Positions 25,650 through 34,228 are shown, counted from the first letter of the stretch. The stretch: DNA of 64,000 bases from CAVTGO01 sp963734275 (GCA_963734275.1 CAVTGO010000013.1:186001-250000); one strand, 5' to 3'. Numbers and translations are program-made. The notes: generated by a model not told the origin, from the sequence alone.

Positions 25650-28265
25650 TCAGCCCGTGTTCTGGAGCCCGGCCGCGACGCCGCTCACGGTGATGGCCAC
25701 CACGCGCGCGGCCTGCCGATCCCCGGCGCGCGATCCGCGCAGGAACCGGAGCTGGAGGAACGACAGGGCGTCCACGTACGGGTTCCGCAGGTCGATCGCG
25801 CGTCGCAGGACCGGGCGGTGACCGAGCGGCTCGCGCTGGCCGGCTACGCGCAGCACCAACCGGGTCGTGCGGTCGAACTCGGCCAGGATCTCGGCCGCGA
25901 TCGTCTCGTCGTCCCCGGCCTCGAGGTACAGCTCGGCCACGGTGCGGTCGGACTTGGCGAGCGAGAGCTGCACGTTCTCCAGGAACGAGGAGAAGAAGGG
26001 CCACCGCCGATGCATCTCGCGCAGCCGCCCGATGCCGCCGCGCTCACGCGCGATCGCCTCGAGCCCCGTCCCGACCCCGAACCATCCGGGCAGGCCGATC
26101 CGGCTCTGACCCCACGCGAACACCCACGGGATCGCTCGAACGTCGTCGAGCGAGGGACCGGCGCGGCGCCGCGACGGGCGCGAACCGATCGGCATCCCCT
26201 CGATCTCGGGCATCGGCGTGGCTCGGAGGAACAGGTCGACGAACCCGGGGCGGCCGACCAGCTCGCGCCACGCCCGCTCCGACGCGCCGGCCATGCGCTC
26301 GGCGAGCGGTCCGAACTCGGACCAGCAGGTGCGGGCCTCGCGCTCGTGCTCGGGGGTGGAGGCCACGAGGACCGCGTTCAGGACCTGCTCGACGTGACGG
26401 CGAGCGAGCTCGGGATCGCCGTAGCGGGAGAAGGCGACCTCGCCCTGCTCGGTGACCTTGAACCTGCCGCGGAGCGACCCGGCGGGCTGGCCGAGGATCG
26501 CGCGGTTCGTCGGCCCGCCGCCGCGGCCGAGTGCGCCGCCGCGGCCATGGAACAGCCGGAGCGCCACGCCGCGCCGCCTCGCCCACGCGACGAGCTCGAC
26601 CTGCGTCCGGTACAGCGCCACGTTGGCTGCCAGCACGCCGGAGCGCTTCGCCGAGTCGGAGTAGCCGAGCATCACCTCGAACGTCGCGCCCTCGCGCGCC
26701 AGACGCCGGCGCACCTGCGGGAGCTCGACGATCGCGTCGCAGGTCTCGACCGCGCGACCGAGGTCCTCGCGCGACTCGAACAGCGGGACCACCTCAAGCT
26801 CGAACCGGCGGTCGGACACCGCCGCGCGCGCGAGGTCGTACACGGCCTTCACGTCGGCGGACTCGCGCGTGAAGCTCACGACGAACCGCCGGCACGCTGC
26901 CGGGCCGTGCGCCCGCTGGATCTCGTGCATCGCGCGGAACGTCGCGAGCGCCTCGCCGAGCTCGGGTGAGGGATCGGCCGGACGACCGCGCTGTTCGCGC
27001 GCGCATGCCCTGAGGAGCTCCGAGTGCTGGCGCACCTCCAGCTCGGCCAGGTGGAACCCGAACGCCTCGACCTGCCAGATCAGGTGCTGCACCTCGCCGA
27101 ACGCCAGCCGGTCCGCTCCGGCTGCCCGCAGGGACCCCTGCACGGTTCGCAGGTCATCGAGGAACGCGTCCGGGCCCCCGTACGCACCGTCGCGACCGGT
27201 CCGCGTGGCGGCCAGACGGTGCGCGCACGCGCCGAGCTTCAGCCGGTGGGACATCTCGGGGAGCTTGCGCCGGAGGTCGGCGATCACGCGGGGGAGCAGC
27301 CCGGCGTCGCGCTCGATCGATCGCCGTAGTGCCCGCGAGGGCCGCACGTCGCGATCGGAGACGGAGAGCGCACGCGCGATCCGCCTCGATGCGGCCTCGA
27401 GTCCCAGCAGCACGTGTTCGGAGGTGATCCGTGCCGCCTGCCGCGTGGTCTCGGCTCGGACCTTGGGATGACCGTCTCGGTCGCCGCCCACCCAGGTGCC
27501 CCACCGGACCGGGACGCCGTCGAACGCCGGCGGCCGCGTTCCGGTGCCGGGCGCGGCAACCCGGTCCAGCTCGCGGCACACCGCCGGCAGCGTGCGGAAG
27601 ATCGTCTGGTCGAACAGCGCCATCACCGCGCGAACCTCGTCGAGCGGCTGCGGGCGGTGCGCGCGGACGGGGTCCGTGCGCCAGAGGACCGTGACCTCCT
27701 CGTAGAGCCGGCGCTCGAGGTCCTCGCGGGCCGGCGGCGTCACCGACGCGTCGTCGAGTCGAGCGACGAGCTCGCCGATCCGCCAGAGCGTCTCGAGCGT
27801 CGACCGGCGGCGCGCCTCGGTGGGGTGGGCGGTGATCACCGGCGTCACGTCGAGCCTCCGGATGCCCTCGAGCGCGGCGCGCTCGCCGCCACGGGCGCGC
27901 AGGATCTCGACGGCCGCGCCGACGGAGTCGTCGAGCGGAGAGGGACTCCGGGCGCGCGCGAGGAGCTCGCGAACCCGGTGGCGCTCCTCGGCGAGGTTCA
28001 CGAGCTGGAAGTAGCACGTGAAGGCGCGCGCGACCTGCTCGGCGCGGTGGGTTTCCAGCGACTCCACGATCCGGAGCACGGCGCGACGGCGGGCCGGGGT
28101 GGGCTCGCGCCGGAGCGCGATCGTCGCGCGCCGGAGCCGTTCGACGTCGGCGAGGAGCTCGGGGCCCTCGGTCTCGGCCAGGACGTCTCCGAGGAGGGTC
28201 GATAGCAGCCGAACGGTGCGCCGGAGCTGCTCGGGTGCCGCGTCGGGGCTCGGGTCGCTGGGCAC
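25650..28265 (-). CDS. ppc: Phosphoenolpyruvate carboxylase
   Basis: This 871-aa enzyme adds bicarbonate to phosphoenolpyruvate to give oxaloacetate, refilling the TCA cycle. Signatures are the catalytic-His motif VTPVITAHPTEARRR, WVGGDRDGHPKVRAETT, GYSDSAKRSGVLAANVALYRT, LRLFHGRGGALGRGGGPTNRA, and the invariant C-terminal GLQNTG. Length matches the bacterial enzyme. It is a housekeeping gene with no clear operon partner; the 52-aa protein gene follows after 20 bases. Confidence 0.97.
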   Translation of the reverse strand: MPSDPSPDAAPEQLRRTVRLLSTLLGDVLAETEGPELLADVERLRRATIALRREPTPARRRAVLRIVESLETHRAEQVARAFTCYFQLVNLAEERHRVRELLARARSPSPLDDSVGAAVEILRARGGERAALEGIRRLDVTPVITAHPTEARRRSTLETLWRIGELVARLDDASVTPPAREDLERRLYEEVTVLWRTDPVRAHRPQPLDEVRAVMALFDQTIFRTLPAVCRELDRVAAPGTGTRPPAFDGVPVRWGTWVGGDRDGHPKVRAETTRQAARITSEHVLLGLEAASRRIARALSVSDRDVRPSRALRRSIERDAGLLPRVIADLRRKLPEMSHRLKLGACAHRLAATRTGRDGAYGGPDAFLDDLRTVQGSLRAAGADRLAFGEVQHLIWQVEAFGFHLAELEVRQHSELLRACAREQRGRPADPSPELGEALATFRAMHEIQRAHGPAACRRFVVSFTRESADVKAVYDLARAAVSDRRFELEVVPLFESREDLGRAVETCDAIVELPQVRRRLAREGATFEVMLGYSDSAKRSGVLAANVALYRTQVELVAWARRRGVALRLFHGRGGALGRGGGPTNRAILGQPAGSLRGRFKVTEQGEVAFSRYGDPELARRHVEQVLNAVLVASTPEHEREARTCWSEFGPLAERMAGASERAWRELVGRPGFVDLFLRATPMPEIEGMPIGSRPSRRRAGPSLDDVRAIPWVFAWGQSRIGLPGWFGVGTGLEAIARERGGIGRLREMHRRWPFFSSFLENVQLSLAKSDRTVAELYLEAGDDETIAAEILAEFDRTTRLVLRVAGQREPLGHRPVLRRAIDLRNPYVDALSFLQLRFLRGSRAGDRQAARVVAITVSGVAAGLQNTG

Positions 28266-28442
28266 GGCTCTCTCCTGCCTCGGCCTGAGCCGCCGACCCT
28301 ACCCGCGGTCATCTATCGCCGCGAACCCGGGGGTGTCGCCGTTCCGCCCTGCGGCCTAGGTCACCGCATCCACTTACCGACGTGCGCGCGACGGCCCGAC
28401 GGCCGATTCCCACGGCGCACCGATGCCCGTACCGTCCTCGGT

Positions 28443-28613
28443 ATGGGTGCGATCCTGATGCTCGCGTCCCTGATGCGGCGCGACGACCGCGGGGCCGTCG
28501 CGACCGAGTACGGGCTGATCCTGACCCTGGTGGTCCTCGTGATCGTCGTCGCGATGACCGCGCTCGGGGTCGCGGTCTCCGGGCTGATCGAGCGCGGCTC
28601 CGAGCCGCTCTGA
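28443..28613 (+). CDS. Flp/Fap-type class IVb pilin, lone gene
   Basis: This 56-aa protein has the Flp prepilin pattern: a basic leader ending RRDDRG, then AVATEYGLILTLVVLVIVVA. Processing after Gly17 would put Glu at position 5 and Tyr at position 6 of the mature pilin, the hallmark of the class. The hydrophobic helix is about 28 residues. I saw no tad/cpa secretion or prepilin peptidase genes nearby. Lone flp genes are common in actinobacteria, and the assembly machinery may be elsewhere. Short length explains why gene callers may miss it. Confidence 0.85.
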   Translation: MGAILMLASLMRRDDRGAVATEYGLILTLVVLVIVVAMTALGVAVSGLIERGSEPL

Positions 28614-28715
28614 ACCGAGGTCGCGGCTCCGGGAGCGCCCCCCTTCTCTGCTTCGGCCGTCCCTGGGAGAGTGTGGGCTGGCACGTGCCGGACCGGCGAA
28701 AGAGGGGGAGCGGCG

Positions 28716-29156
28716 ATGGCGGCGGAGAAGCACGCGAGCGTGACCTGGCGGGGTGACCTGCAGACGGGGGCGGGCACGATCGAGCGGGTCGGTAGCGGAG
28801 CCTTCGGGCCGATGGCGATCTCGTGGGCTGCCCGCACCGGCGAGGAGGACCACGGGAAGACGAGCCCGGAGGAGCTCATCGCGGCGGCTCACGCCTCGTG
28901 CTACTCGATGGCGTTCGCGAACGACCTGTCGAAGGCCGGAACACCGCCCGAGAGCCTGGAGGTCTCGGCGGCCGTCACGTTCGTGCCGGGCACCGGGATC
29001 ACGACCTCGGCGCTCGACGTGGTCGGCACGGTCCCCGGGATCGACCAGGCCGCGTTCCTCGAGGCTGCGGAACAGGCGAAGGACAACTGCCCGGTCTCCA
29101 AGGCCCTGAAGGGCAACGTGGAGATGACGGTCACGGCCAGGCTGAGCGGCTCGTAG
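28716..29156 (+). CDS. OsmC-family peroxiredoxin
   Basis: This 146-aa protein is of the OsmC/Ohr fold. Its two reactive cysteines lie in HASCYSMAFANDL and AKDNCPVSKALKGN. It reduces organic hydroperoxides by family, with the cysteines cycling between thiol and disulfide. The N-terminal WRGDLQTGAGTIERVGSGAF and the ISWAARTGEEDHGKTSPEEL block match OsmC subfamily proteins more than Ohr. A purine-rich AGAGGGGGA precedes the ATG at 28716. Confidence 0.94.
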   Translation: MAAEKHASVTWRGDLQTGAGTIERVGSGAFGPMAISWAARTGEEDHGKTSPEELIAAAHASCYSMAFANDLSKAGTPPESLEVSAAVTFVPGTGITTSALDVVGTVPGIDQAAFLEAAEQAKDNCPVSKALKGNVEMTVTARLSGS

Positions 29157-29208
29157 GGACACCGCGGCCAACGCTGCCGTTGCCGAAGCCCGTCGCTCCT
29201 GCCGACTG

Positions 29209-29262
29209 TTTACGAGAACGAAACACCGACCGCCTCGACCCGAAACACCCGTGCCCTATAAC
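29209..29262 (+). promoter_or_regulatory. GlnR-like box overlapping a promoter upstream of amt
   Basis: TTTAC (29209-29213), six bases, GAAAC (29220-29224), then a second GAAAC at 29242-29246. The two GAAAC sites are exactly 22 bases apart, as in the GlnR consensus (GTnAC-n6-GAAAC repeated). The expected second GTnAC (29231-29235) does not match. TCGACC (29235-29240) and TATAAC (29257-29262), 16 bases apart, could be the -35 and -10. GlnR is an actinobacterial nitrogen regulator that controls amt. Confirmation would need footprinting. Confidence 0.5.
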
Positions 29263-29311
29263 AGGACGCACCGCCGACCACGTCGAGGCGGCCTGATGAG
29301 GGGAGCGAACC

Positions 29312-30670
29312 ATGGACACGGGCGATACCGCGTGGGTGCTCGTTTCGGCGGCCCTCGTGCTCTTCATGACGCCGGGCCTCGCGCTGTTCTACGGGGGGCT
29401 CGTGCGCTCGAAGAACGTCCTCGGCACGATGATGCACTCGATCGCCGCGATCGGGCTCGTGTCGATCCTGTGGGTGCTGATCGGCTACACGCTCGCGTTC
29501 GGCCCGGACCACGGCCTCGTGATCGGCGGTCTCGATCACCTCGGGTTCGCGGGGGTCGGCGCCGATCCGGCCTCGATCGCCCCCACGATCCCGCACTCCG
29601 CCTTCGCGGTGTTCCAGATGATGTTCGCGGTCATCACGCCGGCGCTGATCGCCGGCGCGTTCGCCGAGCGGGTGCGCTTCCGCGGGTACCTGATGTTCAC
29701 GGCGATCTGGTCCCTCGTCGTGTACTCGCCCATCGCCCACTGGGTCTGGGGTGGCGGCTTCCTGGGCGCCGCGGGCCTCGGCGCGATCGACTTCGCGGGC
29801 GGGACGGTCGTGCACATCGCCGCCGGAGCCTCGGCGCTCGCCGCGGCACTGTACGTGGGGAAGCGCACCGGATACCCGGGCGGCGTCTTCGTCCCGCACA
29901 ACGTCCCGATGGTGATCCTCGGGGCGGCGATCCTGTGGTTCGGGTGGTTCGGGTTCAACGCCGGGAGCGCGCTCGCCGCGGGCGGGCTCGCATCGTCGGC
30001 CTTCCTCGCGACGCACCTCGGCGCCGCGGCGGGGATGATCGGCTGGCTCGTCCCGGAGCGGATCAGGCACGGCAAGGCGACGACGATCGGCGGCGCCACC
30101 GGCGCCGTCGCCGGCCTCGTCGCGATCACGCCGGCGTCGGGCTACGCCGCGCCGCTGGCGGCGATCGCCATCGGTCTCGCCGCGGGCGTCGTGTGCTTCC
30201 TCGCCGTCGAGCTGAAACACCGTCTGCGCTACGACGACTCGCTCGACGCCGTCGGCGTCCATCTGGTGGGCGGGCTCGTCGGTGCCCTGCTGACCGGCGT
30301 GTTCGCGAGCCTCGCGATCAACGAGGCCGGCGTCGACGGGAGCCTGGTGCAGATCGGCCGGCAGGCGGCGGCGGCAGGCATCACGTTGGTCTACGCGTTC
30401 GTCGCAACGCTCGTGATCCTTCGGCTCGTCGACCGCACCGTCGGGTTCCGCACATCGGAGGACGAGGAGGAGACCGGCGTGGACCTCGTCGAGCACGGCG
30501 AGCTGGCGTACGCGCTCCGGGAGCGGGACCGCGCGCCGGGTCGAGCTCCCCTGGACCTCGGTGAGGCCGAGCTCGCGGCGCTTCGAGAGCAGCTGGTCCT
30601 CGAGGCCGCGGCGAGGGTGCTGGAGTCGATCCGCACGGGCGAGAGCGAGGACGAGCCCGCGCTCGACTAG
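29312..30670 (+). CDS. amt: Ammonium transporter, Amt/Rh family
   Basis: This 452-aa protein has about eleven membrane segments. Amt signatures include LFMTPGLALFYGGLVRSKN, the pore-lining HWVWGGGF and GTVVHIAAGASAL, and the twin-His channel region with FNAGSALAAGG and VHLVGGLVGALL. It takes ammonium into the cell. The C-terminal tail (about residues 388-452) is longer and more acidic than the usual Amt tail. It has an amphipathic helix containing ALREQLVLEAAARVLESI, and could bind a PII-like partner, though no glnK gene is adjacent. A GlnR-like box sits upstream. Confidence 0.95.
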   Translation: MDTGDTAWVLVSAALVLFMTPGLALFYGGLVRSKNVLGTMMHSIAAIGLVSILWVLIGYTLAFGPDHGLVIGGLDHLGFAGVGADPASIAPTIPHSAFAVFQMMFAVITPALIAGAFAERVRFRGYLMFTAIWSLVVYSPIAHWVWGGGFLGAAGLGAIDFAGGTVVHIAAGASALAAALYVGKRTGYPGGVFVPHNVPMVILGAAILWFGWFGFNAGSALAAGGLASSAFLATHLGAAAGMIGWLVPERIRHGKATTIGGATGAVAGLVAITPASGYAAPLAAIAIGLAAGVVCFLAVELKHRLRYDDSLDAVGVHLVGGLVGALLTGVFASLAINEAGVDGSLVQIGRQAAAAGITLVYAFVATLVILRLVDRTVGFRTSEDEEETGVDLVEHGELAYALRERDRAPGRAPLDLGEAELAALREQLVLEAAARVLESIRTGESEDEPALD

Positions 30671-30680
30671 CCGGCGACCC

Positions 30681-31007
30681 TCATCCCGCTTGCCAGCCGG
30701 CGACGATCGGGTGGTCCTTGTCCGCGGGTCCGACCTGTGCGGCTCCGCCCGGCGAGCCGAGCCCGGTGACGCTGTCCGCGAACCATTCTGCGTTGACCGC
30801 CACGAACTGCTTCCACTCGGCGGGGATGTCGTCCTCGGTGAATATCGCTGTGACGGGACAGACCGGCACGCACGCATCGCAGTCCACGCATTCGTCGGGC
30901 TGGATATACAGCATGCGGGGGCCCTCGTAGATGCAGTCGACCGGACACTCGTCGACGCAGGCCTTGTCCTTCACGTCGATGCACGGCTCCGCGATCACAT
31001 AGGCCAT
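30681..31007 (-). CDS. Seven-iron ferredoxin, [3Fe-4S][4Fe-4S] type
   Basis: This 108-aa ferredoxin starts MAYVIAEPCIDVKDKACVDE and carries the first cluster region with CPVDCIYEG. The second cluster region is CVDCDACVPVCPV, and a C-terminal extension includes the invariant tryptophan region of actinobacterial FdxA-type proteins. It carries electrons to oxygenases or P450s. An in-frame ATG six bases earlier (31013) is an alternative start. It converges with amt, 10 bases apart. Confidence 0.93.
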   Translation of the reverse strand: MAYVIAEPCIDVKDKACVDECPVDCIYEGPRMLYIQPDECVDCDACVPVCPVTAIFTEDDIPAEWKQFVAVNAEWFADSVTGLGSPGGAAQVGPADKDHPIVAGWQAG

Positions 31008-31062
31008 GCCCATAGCATGCCCCCGAAGCGGGGGGCAAGGCAAGCCGCGCCTGACTGGCGGA

Positions 31063-31359
31063 TCAGGCGGACGCGGCAGCGAGGGCTCTCGTGGGGCGCG
31101 GCAGCTCGGGCTCCGGGATGGAAGTCGACAGACGGATCTCAGTGACCTCCCAGCCGCCGCGTTTCAGGAAGGCTCGGAAGCCACGCCTGCGTTCCGCCCG
31201 GATTCGGGACATGAGCCGGAAGGTGCCGTTGCCCGCGACGATGAGCACATCGGTGGGTAGCCGGATGGTTCGCATACCAACCCATCGACACAACCTCCAC
31301 GTCATGGAGAGTAGTTCCCCGTGAATCGCGCCGGGACAGCCGCGGACGACGGTGGACAT
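31063..31359 (-). CDS. Hypothetical basic protein
   Basis: This 98-aa protein has no family I recognise. It begins MSTVVRGCPGAIHGELLSM and contains a basic central helix (RIRAERRRGFRAFLKRGGW) before a C-terminal strand VTEIRLSTSIPEPELP. AGGAGA lies about six bases before the ATG. It is just outside the left att-like repeat (31459-31512), next to ferredoxin. Confidence 0.6.
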   Translation of the reverse strand: MSTVVRGCPGAIHGELLSMTWRLCRWVGMRTIRLPTDVLIVAGNGTFRLMSRIRAERRRGFRAFLKRGGWEVTEIRLSTSIPEPELPRPTRALAAASA

Positions 31360-31458
31360 CGAAGGTCTCCTACCCTGGGATGGGCGCGGCCAGGCTCCAC
31401 ACGTGAACGACGACGAACTGCGCGCACTGCTGGGCGGCCACGGCCATGGACGTCGCAC

Positions 31459-31512
31459 GGATGTCTGGTGCCCTCGGCAGGAATCGGATCTGCGACACCC
31501 GGTTTAGGAAAC
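31459..31512 (-). repeat. att-like direct repeat: truncated 3' half of tRNA-Arg(CCU)
   Basis: These 54 bases match 34406-34459 with one mismatch (T for C at 31489). They cover the tRNA-Arg anticodon loop, 3' half, CCA end and a few bases beyond. No 5' half of a tRNA follows, so it is not a working tRNA. This is the distal att site expected when an element integrates into a tRNA gene and leaves the functional copy at the other end. Confidence 0.9.
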
Positions 31513-31886
31513 GGCGTCCCGGCCTTCCGCCGTGCGCTGTTTGCGCCGCATCAAGCGCGGCCGATCGAGCGGCGCACATCCGGCGCCACGCCTCGACTTC
31601 TCGCCTATCGGGGATAGCTGTTGGCAGATACCTATAGTCACCTCTAGGAGGATCTGGTTGCAGCTGCGGAAGGTTCGCATCGACGACGAGAGGAGAGCGA
31701 GATGAGCAATGACCTGATCCAGGTTCTTCGTAGCCATCCTTGCCCCCTTGCTGGTGGTCGTAGCGTGAGACGTTTTCTTTCGACTTGGTACTGACGAATT
31801 CGACGCGAGCTTGTTCTGCGCGGAACTTGCTCACTTCAGATCACAGTGTCATCCACACGTCCGCACATGACGGACCCCGTATCCAG

Positions 31887-32477
31887 CTACAGCATCTCCT
31901 TCCGCGCCTGGCGGGCGCGATCGGCTCCGATCGCCGACTTGACGTCCTTCTCCTCCTCTGGCGGCGGGAGTACAGCAGGCATACCGAGAGAATCGATCCA
32001 CAGTTCCCGTGCCCACCCCATCGTGTGGTACAGGTGCTCGTCCTCCTGCCCCCCAACCTCTGAGTAGGCATCTTTAAGAGCCTTGGCCTCGTCCCCGGTG
32101 AGCTTCTGAGAGACCTCGTTCATCAGCTCCCAGTTCTGGTGGTCCTTCGTCTCTGCCTCCACCACGCACTCGGCCGCGACCAGCTGCGCAGCTTTCCGCT
32201 CGCCTTGGAGTGCCGTGTCCATGGCCTGAACCAGCGACTTTGCCTTCATCCGCACGATCGCTCGCCCCGGAGTCTCGGCCTGCGGGTCCAACTGGAACTT
32301 GCCCAGGACGCTGGTCATGACCTCGACGTGGTGGCGGGTCTCCTCGAGATACTTCTGCCACTCCTTGTTCAGGTCCCCGTTGATCGCGCACCTGACGGCC
32401 GTCTCGTAGACCTGCACGCCTCCGAGCTCCGTCTCGAGTGCCTGGTACAACAACTCCTCAACCTGCTCCCGATCCAT
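31887..32477 (-). CDS. Ferritin-like (diiron four-helix) protein
   Basis: This 196-aa, mostly helical protein has repeated acidic/His patterns expected of a diiron site: EELLYQALETELGGVQVYE, then YLEETRHHVEVM, ETKDHQNWELMNE and GGQEDEHLYHTMG. The general layout is like DUF892 and other ferritin-like domains with Glu and His ligands on four helices. It may store iron or detoxify peroxide; no close family is recognised. It ends in a basic tail. It lies in the putative tRNA-Arg island, downstream of the small lipoprotein gene and on the same strand. Confidence 0.75.
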   Translation of the reverse strand: MDREQVEELLYQALETELGGVQVYETAVRCAINGDLNKEWQKYLEETRHHVEVMTSVLGKFQLDPQAETPGRAIVRMKAKSLVQAMDTALQGERKAAQLVAAECVVEAETKDHQNWELMNEVSQKLTGDEAKALKDAYSEVGGQEDEHLYHTMGWARELWIDSLGMPAVLPPPEEEKDVKSAIGADRARQARKEML

Positions 32478-32507
32478 GCGTTCCCCTTCTACTCGTCGCT
32501 CCCGGGC

Positions 32508-32681
32508 TCATCCCCGCCGTCGCCGCATCAGAAAGAAGATCACCACGATGATCAACACGACCACGACAACAGATCCCCCAGTCAGGAGGTTGTCGTTTCC
32601 CGGGTTCCCCTCGTCCTCACAGGCAGCAAGGATCAACGACAGGCCAACGAAGCCCGCCGAAAGCCGTGCTCGGATCGCCAT
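32508..32681 (-). CDS. Small lipoprotein with C-terminal membrane helix
   Basis: This 57-aa protein has a lipoprotein signal (AGFVGLSLILAACEDEG, Cys about 20) followed by a short acidic loop. A single membrane helix (SVVVVVLIIVVIFFLM) and a basic RRRRG tail close it. The mature part is tethered at both ends. An AAGGAGGGG Shine-Dalgarno supports the ATG at 32681. Function unknown; it sits between the CmpX-like gene and the ferritin-like gene on the same strand. Confidence 0.75.
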   Translation of the reverse strand: MAIRARLSAGFVGLSLILAACEDEGNPGNDNLLTGGSVVVVVLIIVVIFFLMRRRRG

Positions 32682-32748
32682 AGTCTTCCCCTCCTTCGAC
32701 ACAAGCATTCCCCCTGGGTTTGCTCCTCTGGACGTCGTTCTTCGCACT

Positions 32749-33513
32749 TCAGAGCGACGTGCCGCGACGCGCCTCCTCGGTTTCGGGAATCACGACGACG
32801 TCCCCGGCGCGTTGTGTTGCCTCCGACGGTTCGGCTTCGCGCCGGATCTCCGATGCCTTCATCTCGACGCCCTCGCTGGCGCGCTGCCAGTACTGGCGCG
32901 CCGTGGGGATGCCGCCGCCGCCAAAGGCGACTACCGCGGTGCCCACGATGATCGCCAGCATGGCGTAGAAGAGGCCATTGACGATCTCCGGAGCGATCTT
33001 GAGCTGGTTCAGGGCCGCGAACACCCCGATCACGAGAATCGCGGTCCCCGCTCCCCGCGCGATCCATTGGCCGCCTGAGACCGCCCCTAAGGTCGCCGTC
33101 AGCACGTCGGTCACCACCTTTGCCAGCGCGGCGACGATCACGAGGATCACGACGGCCGCAAACAGGTTTGGCAGGTAGGCGATTATTCCCGCGATCAGCT
33201 CGCTCACCGGGTTGGGGCCGAACACGCCGAAGGCGAGCTGCAGCGAAATCAGAAACACGGCCCAGAAGGCGACGATGGACAGGATGTCCGAGGCATCAAA
33301 CTTGGACTTCTCGAGCGCGGTCTTCAGCGCACCTCGCTCCACCCAGCGGTCGAAGCCGACCCTCTCGAGAAGGCGGTCAACGACCCTCGCCAGCAGCTTG
33401 GCCACGAAATACCCGATGATCAGGATCGCGACAAATCCCAGCAACTTCGGGACGAACGTCGCGATGCGCTCCCATGCTTCGGTCAAGCCAGCCTCGATGT
33501 CGATGGCAAGCAT
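32749..33513 (-). CDS. CmpX/MscS-like membrane protein (conserved TM-helix repeats)
   Basis: This 254-aa protein has about five membrane segments, beginning LLGFVAILIIGYFVAKLLARVV and later LIAGIIAYLPNLFAAVVILV. The recurring Gly-rich helices match the conserved-TM-helix repeats of CmpX-type channel proteins. A charged C-terminal tail follows. It probably responds to membrane tension or forms a scaffold; the conductance of the family is not settled. GGGAGGAAACG precedes the ATG at 33513. It begins a three-gene minus-strand unit with the lipoprotein and the ferritin-like gene. Confidence 0.85.
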   Translation of the reverse strand: MLAIDIEAGLTEAWERIATFVPKLLGFVAILIIGYFVAKLLARVVDRLLERVGFDRWVERGALKTALEKSKFDASDILSIVAFWAVFLISLQLAFGVFGPNPVSELIAGIIAYLPNLFAAVVILVIVAALAKVVTDVLTATLGAVSGGQWIARGAGTAILVIGVFAALNQLKIAPEIVNGLFYAMLAIIVGTAVVAFGGGGIPTARQYWQRASEGVEMKASEIRREAEPSEATQRAGDVVVIPETEEARRGTSL

Positions 33514-33682
33514 CGTTTCCTCCCCCGCGTGAGCCGTCACCGAGATGGCTACCCGATTTGTGAGCAAACGAATCCAAGATTGGCCTCCAAAGGGCAACAG
33601 TGCGCCAGGATCGGCTGTCCCTCGGGCGGGCGTCCGGGGCAGGTCGGGTGCGTCGCGTCTGCGACGCTCGTAGGATGTCGTC

Positions 33683-33838
33683 ATGACATCCCAACACGAC
33701 TGCGAGCCGCCAACCCCGGAGTCTGTCGGCCAGATCTGGACCTGCACAGTCTGCGGCGATTCGTGGCTATGCCAGGAAGGCGCAGTCATCGGCGGCGGCC
33801 AATACGCGTGGATCCGTCAACCGCCAGAGAGCGGATAA
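33683..33838 (+). CDS. Tiny zinc-ribbon-like protein
   Basis: This 51-aa protein reads QIWTCTVCGDSWLCQEG, a Cys-x2-Cys knuckle with flanking aromatics, and ends GGGQYAWIRQPPESG. It starts at ATG 33683 and stops at TAA 33836-33838. It is too short for most gene finders. It lies inside the island, divergent from the CmpX gene. The residue pattern, not a known family, is the reason for calling it. Confidence 0.5.
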   Translation: MTSQHDCEPPTPESVGQIWTCTVCGDSWLCQEGAVIGGGQYAWIRQPPESG

Positions 33839-33859
33839 TTCGGCGTTGCCTCCCTCGAA

Positions 33860-34228
33860 TCAAACAGGTACGAGCATCGGTTCTGGGACGAAGTAGTTCT
33901 TGCACCGGCGGACCTTGCGGACGGGGATCGGCAGCTTACGGAGTTCGATCCATCTCTGAAACTGACGCGTCGAGAAGCCGGTGTACTCACTCGCGGCGCA
34001 GATCCGGGCCTCGATCTGCCGATCCGTCTGGTGCGGGCAACGTGCGGGCCGGTGCGATCGGTCGGCGAGCGCGGACAGACCGCCTGCCTCGTAGCGCGCG
34101 ATCCAGGCATGCACGCTCTGACGCGAGACGCCGAGGCGCTCGGCGACCTCGGTTACCTTCCAGCCATCCTGCACGACCGCGAGCACCGCTTGGTACCTCT
34201 GCTCCATGACGCTGAGCTCCACCAGCAC
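33860..34228 (-). pseudogene. Chimera: IS481 transposase N-terminus joined to excisionase-like HTH fragment
   Basis: The first ~79 residues match IS481 transposases: VELSVMEQRYQAVLAV, TEVAERLGVSRQSVHAWIARYEAGGLSALADRSHRP in two parts. The usual integrase core (DDE) is absent. Instead the frame runs into SEYTGFSTRQFQRWIELRKLP and a basic strand VRKVRRCKNYFVPEP, which looks like the middle of an excisionase-type HTH_17 domain. The join is at about 33990. It suggests that an IS481 copy was cut away and fused to a fragment of an excisionase gene. Confidence 0.6.

Noticed and set aside
31403..31507. A 34-codon plus-strand ORF running into the left att copy
   Set aside because: It is too short, has no clear ribosome site, and ends within the tRNA fragment.
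31459..31534. A second tRNA-Arg gene
   Set aside because: Only the 3' half is present; there is no matching acceptor 5' strand or D arm, so it is an att copy.
31504..31834. Minus-strand ORFs of 77-154 codons at the left end of the island
   Set aside because: Low similarity to any pattern, no ribosome site, and one reads through the tRNA fragment; I see no gene in 31513-31886.
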